Part shown: positions 47,926 through 59,533 of the stretch, piece after piece
Numbering within the stretch: the first letter of the stretch is position 1
Layout: every line of letters starts with the position of its first letter
From: Camellia lanceoleosa
Taxonomy: Eukaryota > Streptophyta > Magnoliopsida > Ericales > Theaceae
Length of the DNA: 64,000 nt
Assembly: GCA_025200525.1 (NCBI GenBank)
Contig: CM045762.1
Location: 29,237,600 to 29,301,599 of the forward strand
Direction: 5' to 3'
Translations under genes and position numbers: made by a program
Notes under the pieces: model-generated
What the model saw: the letters and a program-made list of their open reading frames with translations, nothing else
What the model was told of the DNA's origin: nothing
Databases searched by the model: none

Positions 47926-48475
47926 CTACTGCCACCATCGCTACCACCACTACTACCTCTACTATCGCCACCACCATTATTGCTATTACCACCTTCATCA
48001 CGATTGTTGTTATTGTTATAAGTGCCACCATTATTTCACTACTGCTACCACACCACCATTACAATCGCCACTACCATTATTACCATCACTATAACAACCA
48101 CTATCACCCTTTACCTCCGTAACTATTGTCACAACGGGTAATTATTCAGTATTCTCGGAATATGGACACGTGGTACTCCATAAGGTTTTGATTGGCGGAG
48201 AGGTATAAGGGCCCACAATTTATGTTGGGGATGTGGGAACAACATGGGGTTAAGTAATTAGTGATTGGCTTAGAGTATGGTCATGTGGTATTCTCCCAAT
48301 TACTTAACCCCTTGTCACAACTACCACCATCATTCACCACCGTTGTCACCCTTTTTTTTTAATATTACCTTTCCACCATCACCACAATCACTATCCCTTA
48401 ATCTCCGCCAGCATTGCCATGGCATCATAACTAACACAACCGTTGCCTCTTCCACCACCATCAACTCACCATCAC
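47926..48475 (+). repeat. Imperfect (ACC)n / (ACT)n triplet repeat
   Basis: CACCACCATTATTGC, CTACCACCACTACTACC and similar triplets dominate, split by the MITE at 48136-48311. The open frame at 48277-48615 (His/Pro/Thr-rich) comes from the triplets. Confidence 0.85.
48136..48311. mobile_element. 176-bp MITE in the triplet repeat (TSD TTGTCACAAC)
   Basis: GGGTAATTATTC at the left, and at the right TACTTAACCCC (reverse GGGGTTAAGTA). TTGTCACAAC flanks both sides exactly (48126-48135, 48312-48321), a 9-10-bp duplication. GGGTTAAGTAATT and AATTACTTAACCC pair within it. ATGGACACGTGGTACTCC and ATGGTCATGTGGTATTCTCC recur in direct order. Confidence 0.82.
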
Positions 48476-48707
48476 AATATAAAAACTGTAAGTTATACAA
48501 TTTGAAAATAAATTTTTTTAAATACGTTGTAGCACTTATGCCTTTTAAAGCTTTTGGTAAATGTATTTGGACCCTTTATTCTATTGTGGGAACCTTTGGT
48601 GTTGTTGTACTTTAGTTTTGGAGGAGTACAAGTTGATTTAAACTTGTTGGGTTTGGTTGTTTGCACTTATTATTGTCAAAAGTTCCTTGGAGACTTAGAA
48701 ATTCCAT

Positions 48708-48965
48708 TCTAGGGTCGATACCAGCCTTCCTAGGGTCGACCCTTACCTATTGATGAAGTTCTGGAGGTGTTGCTGGAAAATAGGGTAGACACCAGACTGG
48801 AAGAGGGTCGACTGTCTTCTGTCTGTGTGTTGGTTGCTGGAACATAGGGTAGACACCAGTCTGGGGTAGGGTCGACACCAGCAGTGCAGTCAAGCTTAGT
48901 TTTCCCAGATTTTCCTCTTTGGTGTCGACACCACTATTGCAGGGGTCGACCTCTGCAGATATTTT
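48708..48965. repeat. GGGTCGAC-motif cluster in LTR B
   Basis: About ten copies of GGGTCGAC(AC) or its variants GGGTAGACACC, GGTGTCGACACC occur in 250 bp, just upstream of the TATA box. TCGA centres are palindromic. Confidence 0.88.
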
Positions 48966-49061
48966 TTCGGATTTTAGTCTGACTTTTGGCCCTACTTTTT
49001 AAGGGTTTTGACTTGATATTTTGGGTTGACTTTGGGGCTTATTTCTAATTTTACCTAGTGC

Positions 49062-49069
49062 TATAAATA
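49062..49069 (+). promoter_or_regulatory. TATA box of LTR B
   Basis: TATAAATA, followed by a CT-rich leader, about 100 bp after the motif cluster. Placement suggests the LTR promoter. Confidence 0.6.
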
Positions 49070-50254
49070 GGCTTTCACTTGACCCTTTTCTTTATATTTT
49101 TCTTCTCTTTTCTCCCTCTAAACCGTATCACTCTCTCTTCCTCTCCAAAATCACTTTTTGCTCAAAGATCTCTAGACTTACTCACCTAGAGTAATATTTT
49201 CACCATGGTCCTTTGAGATGGATTGTAGATTTCGTCAAGGGCTTCCTTTTGGTCCGAGTGGTTCGTGGTTTTGGCGCCAGTGATTTTTGGATGGTTTTCT
49301 CTCCTAAGCTTGAGGTAGGGATTTCTTTGATCTTTTTTCAATACTACTTTTATAGATAGACATGTGGTAGTTTTATTGCATAAAAACCATATTCACTATG
49401 GGTTTTTTTTGAAAAGCATGAAAGGGGATCTAGGGTTTGATACTCATGATTGGTATTGTTAAGTTGTTTGATGTTGAGTTATTTTGGAAATGATTTACTA
49501 TGTTTATGAAGAAATAGAAGAAAGCCCTAGTTTGTTATTATTGATATAATGGATTTAAAAAGGGGAGGGAGTTGAATAATCTTTATATCTTGCTAATATG
49601 GGTTGGTTAATTGTGCTCATATCAAAAGAAAACAAAAGAGAAGTAACCACGGTGTTAGTATTGTTTCAGACTAATCACGTGATGTTGAGTTGAGTTATGG
49701 TTTTGGTACTATGGAAATTGACTTTGTAAAATAAAGGTGATGGATTTGGTTTTGGTTTTGTAAAATGATGAGAATGAATTTTTAGAAATCGTTGAGGTTG
49801 TGTGGTTCGGAAAATAACGGAAAGTGGTCTTTTGAACGAAAATGAAATCATCACCCTTTGTAAATCGATAATGAACTTAAGGTTGGATTTTGGAATTTCT
49901 TCACATATTATTTTTACTATTGGACTGAAAGTCTAGTGAGAATTGGGTTTGTTTTCCTTTCATGTGAACTGTAGATATGGATGGATATGAATTTAAATGG
50001 TGGGGTTGGATATTTGAAATCTCTCACCTATGAAAATATGGGTAGTTTATTTATTTGGAAATTATATATATATATATATATATATGTTTAGAAATATATG
50101 TTTTGGGCTATTGGTGAAGGATAGTCATGATTGTTGTAGAAACTGCATGATGATTAGGTGAATTGAAACTAATCATTTGGAAGACGTCATTAAATATGAT
50201 AGTGGGAAGAACAAGTTGAATATGTGCCTTTATTGATCATAGTACAAGATAAAG

Positions 50255-50600
50255 AGTTTAATACATTGTATATGTATATTGTTTGGGAGGAGATAGGGGA
50301 TGTACTCCATATGTGCATATTTGCCTTAATACATTGTATATGTACATTTGTTTGGGAGGAGATAGGAGATGTACTCCATACGTGTGATTATATGCTTTAA
50401 TACATTGTATATGTATCCATGGTTTAAGAGGAGATAGGGGATGGACTCTCAAACCTATTTGGGAGGAGATAGGGGATGGACTCCACTGATACAGCAAATT
50501 TGTGTATCCATGGTTTGAGAGGAGATAGGAGATGGACTCTCAAACCTGTTTGGGAGGAGATAGGGGATGGACTCCACTGATACAGCAAATCTGTGTATCA
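50255..50600. repeat. Minisatellite in LTR B
   Basis: A unit containing TTTGGGAGGAGATAGGGGATG, TACTCCA or GACTCCA, and TAATACATTGTATATGTA occurs about six times. The second half has a longer unit with ACTGATACAGCAAATCTGTG. The antisense frame at 50258-50497 only follows the repeat. Confidence 0.88.
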
Positions 50601-51393
50601 CTTGAAATATGGAAGTGTTAAAGTATGGAAGTGTTTTAATATGAGTTATATTCTCGTGTGAATTGTGAAGTATGGAAGTGTTTTAATATGTGTTATAGTC
50701 TCATTGAATTGTTTGGCCAGGTTCTGAGCCATAGTTATGAATCGAAACTGTATAAGTGAAGGAAACTGAAATAAAAAATGGATGTACTTGATGTTGAATT
50801 GAAAAGTGTTGTAAGTTGGTTAACAAATGTTAACCTTTTGTCGAATGATGATGTTTTAGTTATTTCTCATAACGAGTAACATGAAGAAAGAAAAGTAAAT
50901 TGCTAATGTTGTTGAATGAAAAGAATGTTTTTGAGAAAAGTTCCTATATAAGTATATTTCTGTATAAATCGTCACATTATGTATATGATATAACTTGATG
51001 CATTAATGATCATAGCTATCTGTAAGTTGCTATTGTTTAGGATCATGTTGAGATCCCTACTAGACTTTATGTTCATCCCACGTTGCTAATCCTTTTTCAG
51101 GGGAACGTCAAGAGGTGTTTCAAGATTGAGGATTTTCTTTATGTGTTGGCCACGGGGCCTTTTATTTGTAGGCAAAATGCCATTGATGTAAAAAGATTAA
51201 ACCCTTTCTTTTACTGTTAAAGATGTAAGCCTGCAGGCAATTATTTAGATATGTACATGTTGCATTTATGGATGAGAGAATCTTTATTTATTCTTACAAA
51301 TGATGTAAAGAGTTTCCGCATGTTATCTCTGAAATTGAATATGTTTAATGAATTTGATAATGGATTCTGAGTAATAAAATGTGGGGCGTGACA

Positions 51394-52221
51394 ATCTTGT
51401 ACATATCAAATAATTTGTTTTAGTTCAACACTTAATTTTTTATTAAACAAATTTTTAATTTAAAAAATTCAACATTCAATTTTTAGTACTTAATTTTTAG
51501 TTTTATCGAACACTAACAAATCCCATCTCTTAACAATTTAGGATAAATTACAAACCACCCTCAAAGTTGCTTAAAATATGAATTGCCTTGTGTGGTTCTA
51601 GAAATTTCAAATACATCCTTATTAGAATTTTTATTTAACGGAATTAACAAAAAAAAAAATGAAATTTTCAATGAATCTCCTATACAGGAATAAATTATCT
51701 CATTTTTTAATTGAAATATATTTATAATATTATTAAAAATTGTTAATTAAATTGGTGATTTATTAATAAAAGAAATAATTTGTTATGTAATTAGAAACTT
51801 AAAGGGGTAAGATGTAATTTTTAGAACTATAGGTATAATCGGTTTTTAAAATAATCTTTTTTTACCCAATAATATCTACTACTATTTTAAAAGTGTGAAG
51901 AACTTGGCATGTTTTTACTTTTTTTAAATCCCAATTTTATCCTTTTTGTGACACTCTAATTGTTTAATTAATTAAAAAAAGAAGAAGAAGAAGGAGAAAG
52001 TAAATAAAAATAGCAATAGTGTTCGCGGTATGCTGTGAGGATGTGTTGAGTGGCTCACTAGTGTGTAATGATTTATTCTTTAAATTTCATATTAGTGTTA
52101 CTTAATTATAAATGAACAAAATAATTTTATATCTACAATTAATTGGGGTCAAAATGTAAATAGAAAATAATAATTAGTTGGGGACAAGTGTAAATAAGAA
52201 GTAAGGGAATGGAAGCGTGGC
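51394..52221. other. AT-rich non-coding DNA
   Basis: No gene is seen. There is a GAAGAAGAAG-type run near 51977-52000 and TTAATTTTTAG words near 51480-51505. Confidence 0.7.
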
Positions 52222-52627
52222 TGTGGGGCCCGAGTTTAAGTCGGCTCAAATTGGGCTTTATCCTCAAGACTGCCGAATATACCATAAAGAGCAAGGCCGT
52301 GGCCTACTAGAACCTAGTTGTCGGGCTGAATAGGCCACGGATCCTATCCAACGACTGGGGGCCCAACTGTGAGGGGCAGAGTGTCCATAATAGAAAGTAG
52401 GCCCCTGGAGAGTAATATAAAAAGGAGGACCATCAGCCAAAAAGGGGGCATGTGAAAAAAAGGTGATAACTTGTGATAGAAGAAAAACTTGAAAGAATAC
52501 TAACTTGTCCGTCGGAGTGCTAATTTCGGCACCCCCGATTGGAGTGTACATCCTTATTTTAGGTACCAATTCGAGGATTAAGAAAGTCTACTTGGGCCGA
52601 AGGGTATTTCCAAACTCCATCACCACA
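52222..52627 (+). repeat. 5' LTR of the Tat-lineage element (~406 bp)
   Basis: Begins TGTGGGGCCCGAG and ends CATCACCACA, two bases before the PBS. TATAAAAA at 52416-52423 is a probable TATA box. The other LTR is not seen, so the left boundary rests on the TG start and position. Confidence 0.72.
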
Positions 52628-52629
52628 AT

Positions 52630-52647
52630 TGGCGCTGTCTGTAGGAA
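52630..52647 (+). promoter_or_regulatory. Primer-binding site (tRNA-Asp type)
   Basis: TGGCGCTGTCTGTAGGAA resembles the TGGCGCC-type primer site complementary to the 3' end of tRNA-Asp that Tat/Athila elements use; one base of the first seven differs. Confidence 0.7.
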
Positions 52648-53159
52648 TACTCAAATGCGTTCAGGGCAGACGTAACAGATGATCCTTCACTCGTTGTCGA
52701 CGATGTTACACCAAGAGATGATGTTACACCAAGAACCATGCTTGGTCTGGAGAATATCACCGTGTGAAGGGCCCTGAACTTTGACCCAGTGGCTCAAACT
52801 TCGCCTTCAACCTCGATGCAGGAAACCATGCAGACGATCATAGATCAAGCAAAGTGAAATGAACAACGTCTGCAAGATATGGCGGCTTATAATGAATGCT
52901 TACGTAAGGAGTTGGCCCTTGAGTTAGCCAAATCCCAACAAACCACACCACGTCATGATTGGGGTCGGTCGCTAGAGAAGAAGAAGGATGATCGACGGCG
53001 TCGACATCGGAAACATGGTAGTAGCAATGCTTCCGACTCATCATCTCAGGAACCTAGGAAGAAAGGGTGAGTTGACATGTCCAGCTCATCTGAGGGAAGT
53101 CCATATGTACGGTACATGCGAGGGAAATGAGATGATGGTTCGGATGAAGAGGATAAACA

Positions 53160-54230
53160 TGACCTTTTTGTACGACGTATTGCAAGGGCTGTATTGCCTA
53201 AAAAGTTTAAAGCACCAACATTCACCTTGTATGACGGTAAGTCAGACCCTACGGATCACATTCGTCATTACAAACAAGCGATGACATTGCATGCTGATGA
53301 TGAAGCACTCATGTGTCGAATGTTTCCAAGCAGCCTGGGACCATTGGCCGTCAGATCGTATTATAAACTGGAGCCAGCCACAGCAAAAAGCTTTCATCAG
53401 GTCCAAAAATCCTTCAAGGCGAGATTCATCACCAACGACGTCCAGCAAAAGCAAGCCGACTTTCTCTGGACAATGAAAATTAAACTAGAAAAGACCTTCC
53501 GTAAGTATTCGGCGCACTATTGGCAGTGTTTCAACTTGGTAGATGATGCTTGTAATGATTCCATAGCTATCACTAACTTTAAAATGAGGTTACACCTCGA
53601 TAGTCCTCTCTTAAGCTCGTTGACCAGACGACCTCCCAAAACAGTCTGGGCGCTAATGAAGAAAGTTGAGGAGTATTGCAACGTGGAAGACGATGCCCTT
53701 CACGTTAAGGCCAGACAGAAAGTCGTAAAGTCTGCCTCATCTAGTCTGGTTCAGCCGATGAGTGCCATACCACCAAAAAGCCCTGAGCCTCGAGGTCGGA
53801 CTAAACGAGACAACCGGCGGGATTTGCGCAGATCAAGTGAGCAATGTTTGCGCCGTTCGAACGAACAGTATTAAGTGGATAGCAGGCGCACCAAATGTTC
53901 GGACAAGAAGTATACGGAGTTCGAAGAGCTGATCAGTAAGATCCTACCCAAAGTCCAGCATCTGTCGTTCTTTAAGTGGCCGTTCGAGATGATTGGACCA
54001 TCTAATACTAGACGAAGGGATAGGCAGTGTAAATATCACAAGGACCATGGCCACGACATTGACAGCTGTTATGCACTAAAGGACCATCTGGAGGAATTGG
54101 TGCAAAACGGTCGATTAGTACAACATGTCCGTAAGAACAATCCACCAAACACGATAGCTCTACGCCCGGATTCACCTCAACTTGGTGTGATTCACATGAT
54201 ATATAGTCTACCGCCGCCAACTCAGGTATG
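53160..54230 (+). pseudogene. Tat-lineage gag
   Basis: The capsid-forming protein. The open part (53194-53874) has the retrotransposon gag domain: LPKKFKAPTFTLYDGKSDPT-like start, DHIRHYKQAMTLH, ALMCRMFPSSLGPLAVRSYY, and WALMKKVEEYCNVEDDAL. After one stop (53872-53874) the same frame continues to 54411 with the C/H knuckle CKYHKDHGHDIDSCYALKDH (about 54030-54090), which binds RNA. The region before 53160 (52700-53160) encodes the gag N terminus in broken frames. The stop and the lack of a start of the usual kind mean that it is not functional. Confidence 0.88.
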
Positions 54231-54289
54231 TACGATCCAGCTACAACCTAGCCCATCTAGGCCGTTCACACCAGCCAAACGACCTCATG

Positions 54290-54740
54290 AGACTGGCAAA
54301 ATGAGCTTCGACGATACTGATCTTGAAGGGGTAACGCTTCTCTATGATGATGCCCTTGTTATCGAGTTGCGCGTATACAGATTCATCATCAAACGCGTTC
54401 TGATCGATTAGGGAAGCACCTAGGAGATAATGTATTACAAAACATTTATTAAACTCAGTTTCACCGATTCGGATTTGTTATCGGTTGACTATCCCCTGTT
54501 CGGCTTCAATGCCAACCCCGAATACCCTTGGGCAAGATCACATTATCAGTCCGTGCAGGTACCAAATCAGTCGATGTGGAGTTTCTGGTCGTCAAACTTC
54601 TATTACCATACAATCTCATCATGGGGAGAACCTGGTTGCACGCGATGTAGGTTATACCTAGTACCTACTATCAGTTATTCTGCTTTCCAACGTAACATGG
54701 CATTGAGAAAATTCGGGGTTCTAAAAAATCGATAAAGGCA
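54290..54740 (+). pseudogene. Tat-lineage aspartic protease
   Basis: DDALVIELRVYRFIIKRVLI leads to the active site. There the reading is Asp, stop, Gly, Ser, Thr in place of the family's D-T/S-G-S/T, so the catalytic centre is broken by TAG at 54409-54411. A second stop follows three codons on. EIMYYKTF and VDYPLFGF then continue the fold. Frame changes follow near 54600. Confidence 0.82.
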
Positions 54741-54979
54741 TGCTACCTTACTGTTTCAGCAAAGAAGCCGAAGGAATTAGAAGTGAACTTGATTGAAGTT
54801 CTGGGTTGAGAAGTCCTCGAGGATGTTGGAAAAACCCCCAGTGATAAGGCAATTGAAGACCTTGATCAGATTGGAATCAAAGGGGAACTTGACAAGTTCT
54901 TCATGATCGGCACCTCCCTGAATGCAATTGAATGACAAGAGTTGGTTTCCTTCTTACTCGAGAACATCGACGTATTTGC

Positions 54980-55620
54980 CTAAATGCCGTATGAGATGCC
55001 GGGAGTGGATCCGAGTGTAGCCCAACATCGTTTAAATGTTGTTAACCCAAAGGTTAAACTAATTATTCAAAAAAGTCAACGGTTGACCGCGAAGCATACT
55101 TCGGCCGTTGTCGACGAAGTTGACAGGCTGTTGGAAGCTGGGGCAATTCGTGAAGTAACTTATCCCACGTGGCTATCCAATACTGTGGTTGTCAAGAAGA
55201 AAAACGGATCTTGGCATGTTTGTGTAGATTTCACAGACTTGAATAGGGTCTGCCCCAAGGATTGCTTTCCTATTCCCGAATTGACCAACTTGTGGATGCA
55301 ATTGCGCATCACCAACGCATGAGTTTCTTGGATGCTTACCGGGGTTACCACCAAATTGCCATGCATCTGGAGGACTAGAAAAATACAACATTTCTCACCC
55401 CACGGGGAACCTATTGCTACAAGGTCATGTCGTTCGAATTGAAGAATGTGGGGGCAATGTACCAGAGGCTGGTCACCACTATGTTTAAACGACAGGTCGG
55501 CCGCACCATGGAAGTATACATTGATGATATGGTGGTGAAATCCAAGGAAAAGCATGCTCATCTAGCTGACTTAGCCGCGACCTTCAGCATTCTCTGAAAG
55601 TACAAAATGAAACTGAATGC
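54980..55620 (+). pseudogene. Tat-lineage reverse transcriptase
   Basis: Starts PYEMPGVDPSVAQHRLNV, as in Tat/Athila polymerases, then LLEAGAIREVTYPTWLSNTV, KKNGSWHVCVDFTDLNRVCP and, after frame breaks near 55322, FLDAYRGYHQIAMH, TYCYKVMSFELKNVGAMYQR and the catalytic VYIDDMVVKSKEKH (about 55515-55560). A one-base frame change near 55300 and stops (55376, 55597) make it inactive. Confidence 0.9.
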
Positions 55621-55829
55621 CTTGAAGTGTGCATTTGGCATCGGATCCGATAAGTTTCTCGACTATATTGTGAACCATCGTGGAATAGAGGCCAACCTGA
55701 GGTAGTTCATAGCCATTATAGAACTCAGCTCCCCTCAGTCGGCCAAAAAAGTTCAGAAGTTGATGGGAATGGCCGCTGCTCTCAATAGGTTTATTAGCCG
55801 TTCCTCGGATTGTTGCCGACCATTTTTTC

Positions 55830-56137
55830 ACACACTTCCGTAGGGCAAAGCATTTCAGTGGGCCCCCGAGTGCCAGGCTGTGCTGGATAGCTTGAAAACT
55901 TATGTCCATTCAGTGCCACTCTTGGCAACCCCATCGCTAGGCGATTTGTTCATCTTGTATCTAGTAGTATCCAACCGGGCGATCAGCGTTGTGTTATTAA
56001 AGGAGGAACTCGGGGAGCAGCGACCAATCTACTATGTAAGCAAGGTTATGGTTGATGCCGAAACACGATACCTACCACTGGAAAAGCTCATCCTGGCTCT
56101 TGTGGTGGCTATTAGAAAGCTGATGCACTATTTTTAG
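55830..56137 (+). pseudogene. RNase H (first) of the Tat-lineage element
   Basis: After a stop at 55841 the frame reads CQAVLDSLKTYVHSVPLLAT, LFILYLVVSNRAISVVLLKE, RPIYYVSKVMVDAETRYLPL and KLILALVVAIRKLMHYF: the connection/RNase H region of gypsy elements. The usual SD/YLxVS pattern is present as YLVVS. Confidence 0.85.
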
Positions 56138-56389
56138 GCTTATACCATAGGGGTACTAACGGACTATCCTTTCCGAGCAGTACTCCGTAGCGCGGAAGCA
56201 TTGGGGTGAGTGTCTAAATAGGCTTTGGAACTCGGCCAGTATGACATCCAGTGTTTCCCCAGAACGGCCATCAAGGGATAAGTGCTGGCTGACTTTGTAG
56301 CCGAGTTTGCAGGGTGCCATGCCGACTTCAAGTCTGATCAACTCTTTCCTCAACCTCAACCAGACTGGAGAATATATGTTTGAGACATT

Positions 56390-56911
56390 TGGCAAATGTA
56401 TTGTGATGGATCATCCAACTAACGTGGCAGCGGGGCAAGCGTAGTAATCATGACCCCCAAAGGGGCAATAATCGAGCAGGCAGTTAAACTGGGTTTCTAT
56501 GCATCAAATAATGAGGCCGAATACAAAGTATTGCTAACTGATCTCTGCAATGCGCTTCACCTTGGTGCTAGGCGGTTAGAGGTTTTTTGTGACTCAAAAT
56601 TAGTCATCAACTAGTTGAAAGGGGAATATGCAGCTAAGAACGACTGAATGGAAGCCTATATGAAAACGGCGAATTTCTTGCTCCCGAAGTTCAACCAGCA
56701 CGAGCTAAATCAGATAACTCACGATCAGAACACACATGCGAATGCCCTTATTTGCCTGGCTTCTGCCATTAACTTAGAAATCAAACGAACCATCGAAGTG
56801 GGATTCATTCCAGAGCCAAGCATCAATTCTCCCGAACCAGTTCAGGTTAACATCATTGACTTAGGACCGAGTTGGATGGACCCCATCGTTGCATTTCTTT
56901 CCTCAGAATAG
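56390..56911 (+). pseudogene. Second, archaeal-type RNase H (aRNH)
   Basis: MYCDGSSN, GSGASVVIMTPKGAIIEQAV, FYASNNEAEYKVLL, RRLEVFCDSKLVIN and THDQNTHANALICLASAI show the D-E-D-D style catalytic positions (CDGSS, NEAEY, DSKL, HANA) of the extra RNase H that Tat-lineage elements acquired. Stops at about 56420, 56612 and 56645 interrupt it. Confidence 0.87.
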
Positions 56912-57039
56912 CTGCCAATAGATAAGAAAGAAGCCCATAAGTTACGGAATAAAGCCTTATGATATTACCTGGATCCCTAGGGAAAGCTTTACAAAAAAAT
57001 CTTTCTCAGGGCCATATTTGGAATGTGTTCACCTAGACA

Positions 57040-58075
57040 GAGTTAACCGAAATACATGAAGGTAGTTTCGGTGCCTACTCTGGAGGGCGCTTATTGGCCC
57101 ATCGAGCCGTAACGCAGGGATATTATTAGCCGACCATGCGTACTGATGCCGAGAACTACATAAAGAAGTGTGAACAATGCCAAAAGTTCTCCTCATTACC
57201 TCACCTGCCTGCTGAAGAATTAAATTCCGTTACTAGACCTTGGCCGGGGCCTTGACATCGTCAGACTGCTACCGTGAGCTCCGAGAAACAAACGATTCTT
57301 GATCGTTACCACAGATTATTTCACGAAATGAGTTGAAGTAGAATCACTGGCATATATCTGAGATATCGATGTTAAACGCTTTGTATGGAAAAACATTATA
57401 ACCCAATTCGGCATACCTAAAGCACTTGTATCTGACAATGGCACCCAATTCGATCGTGGCGTCTATTGGGAACTATCTAACACATACGATATCTAACCCT
57501 ATTTTCCTCACCGGCGTACCCACAAAGAAACGGTCAGGTCAAGGCTTCTAACAAAGTGATCTTGGATGGAATTAAGAAACAATTAGAGAAGGCCAAGGGC
57601 AAGTGGGCTGAAGAGCTGCCTAGTGTATTATGGGCTTACCGTACCACTCCAAGGCGGACCACTGGAGAAACGCCATTCGCTTTGTGCTTTGGGACAGAGG
57701 CTATCATCCCTCTTGAAATTGGCCTGCCACTCTGAAATCAAAGGCTTTTGACACAGGGCGTAATGACATGATGTTGGCATTAGATCTAAATTTGATTAAG
57801 GAACGTCAAGATCGAGCTCTTGCGCGTATAGTGCGATATCAACAATAGCTCGCCAAATCATGTAACCAGCGCGTGTAGCTATGCCGTTATGCTCCTGGCG
57901 AATTGGTTCTCAAGAAAGTGCTTCCTACTACTAAAAACCCAGTAGACAGAAAACTAGGCTCTAACTAGGACGACCCCTACCAGATTGATTCGATTCCCGA
58001 TATGGGCATATTGCCTTTCAAACATGGCCGGTAGAAGTTTACCACGATCCTGGAATTCGACCCACTTGCGTAAAT
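57040..58075 (+). pseudogene. Tat-lineage integrase
   Basis: A zinc-binding N terminus (LLAHRAVTQGYY, then CEQCQKFSS) is followed by the core with IVTDYFTK, FGIPKALVSDNGTQFD (second Asp), and a broken ENGQ-like stretch near 57510-57560, then [40 protein letters not shown] and a C-terminal segment to about 58075. Stops and small shifts are frequent (57127, 57330, 57358, 57496). It would have joined element DNA to the genome. Confidence 0.87.
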
Positions 58076-58214
58076 TTTATTATTAAACTAACTTGTACAA
58101 TATGCTAGTCCGTTTTTGTTTTTGCTGCTATGCAAGCATGTAAGCGTCTATGTAGTTACTCAGCAATATAGTATGCCTTTCTCATTGCCTTTTTATTTAA
58201 ATTGGCCGTTTGAT

Positions 58215-58600
58215 AAAAGATTCTGAATTCGGAGCGCCCTTCGTGCTCGGCACGATTGGCCGAATAAGAATCCGAATTCAGAGTGCCTTTCGTGCTTGAT
58301 CACATTTGGCCATTACAAAGACTCCAAATTCGGAGCGCCATTCGTGCTCTGCACGGTTGACCGAATAAGCCTTCAAATTCGAAATGCCTTTCGTGCTTGA
58401 TTACGTTTGGCTAATTACAAAGACTCCAAATTCATAGTGCCCTTCATATTTGATCACGTTTGGCCATTGCAAAGACTCTGAATTCAGAGTCTTTGTGCTC
58501 GGCACGATTGGCCGAACAAGCCTCCGAATTCAGAGAGCCCTTCGAGCTCAGCATAATTGACCGAATAAGCCTCCAAATTCGGAACTCCCACTGCAAGGGT
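58215..58600 (+). repeat. ~60-bp tandem repeat between integrase and antisense ORF
   Basis: About six to seven copies of a unit with CCGAATTCGGAGCGCC, CTTCGTGCTCGGCACGATT and GGCCGAATAAG (variants GATCACATTTGGCCATTACA). It lies in the 3' untranslated part of the Tat-lineage element. Confidence 0.9.
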
Positions 58601-59533
58601 TTTTTAAGGTCAGAATTGATGAAATTGGCATATTTTAATAATCAAATTACAAAGGTCAATGAACAAGCTGTTTTAAAAAGACATGGTTTTTTGCTAACAG
58701 TTTGGACAAGGCTAACCACAATATCAAATAAACAAGTCCAATGTATATTTATTTCTAACAATACATGGTTTCTTGCTACAAATACATGGATCCTGCTAGA
58801 ATAAAGAGTACAATACAAGTTTTCCTCGTTATCTAGGCCTTCTTTTGACTGAGACTTTCTTCTTCATCATCAGTCTTTTCAGTGTCATAAGTTTTGAAGG
58901 AAAACTTGTAACTTTGGTACAACGGCAACGCTGAGTCAATACCAGCGGCTTGTAAAGCCTTGGTCCATCTATGCTTAAAGCTACGGTTCTCGTATCGACA
59001 AATGTCATCCGCCAACTTTTCTTTAGTCTTTTCAATGCCGATTTTTCGGCCGTCGAAAAAGCCTTCCTCATAGGCCTATGTTCTTATTGCTTCTTTTGCA
59101 AACATGCTTGCCGTATCCCGATCAGCTATAGCATGATCTAGTAGGCGCTGGTTTATTCTGTCTATTGTGATTGGGTTCATTGCACCCATCAATTGAGTCT
59201 CAGCAGCCTTGGCTTTTCTCAGTTCACTCTCGGTCATCTTCGCGTGGCACTTCAAGTTCTGAATCCGCTTGTCTTTCTGTTCAATTTCTCTTTGCGCGGC
59301 TCGAAGGCGCATGCCAATCTCATATGAGTTGTAGAGTCCCTTGACCGCTCCATGAATGCCCTCTCTGAAAATTTCGTAGTCACCCTGTCTGCTCATTGAT
59401 TGTTACACTTTGGATGGAAACATTTGCCGAGTAAACTTTATTGCCACGTTCGGATCACGAATAATCGAGTCCGCTTCAGTCATTGGTTTGTTCCTAATAA
59501 ACACCGAAAAACTTAATGGGCGCAGTGGCTTAC

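Larger units (their letters stand above)
48555..51393 (+). mobile_element. LTR B (solo or truncated LTR), plus orientation
   Basis: Ends GTGGGGCGTGACA at 51393, the same kind of 3' end as LTRs A and C. Its left edge is uncertain (48555-48610). In order it has a GGGTCGAC motif cluster, TATAAATA at 49062-49069, a CT-rich leader (49080-49150), and CTTGAGGTAGGGATTTCTTTG near 49310, shared with LTR C and looking like a splice donor. After 51393 there is no primer-binding site or coding region. No frame is supported inside. Confidence 0.72.

Noticed and set aside
48277..48615. 112-codon His/Pro/Thr-rich ORF
   Set aside because: Made of ACC-type triplet repeat plus MITE sequence; it is not a coding gene.
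47697..51517. One large TIR element enclosing LTR B and the triplet repeat
   Set aside because: Only loose inverted words (TGTTTGATAGCC... against a reversed GTGTTCGATAAA) support it; no target duplication was found, so I mention it only as a hint.
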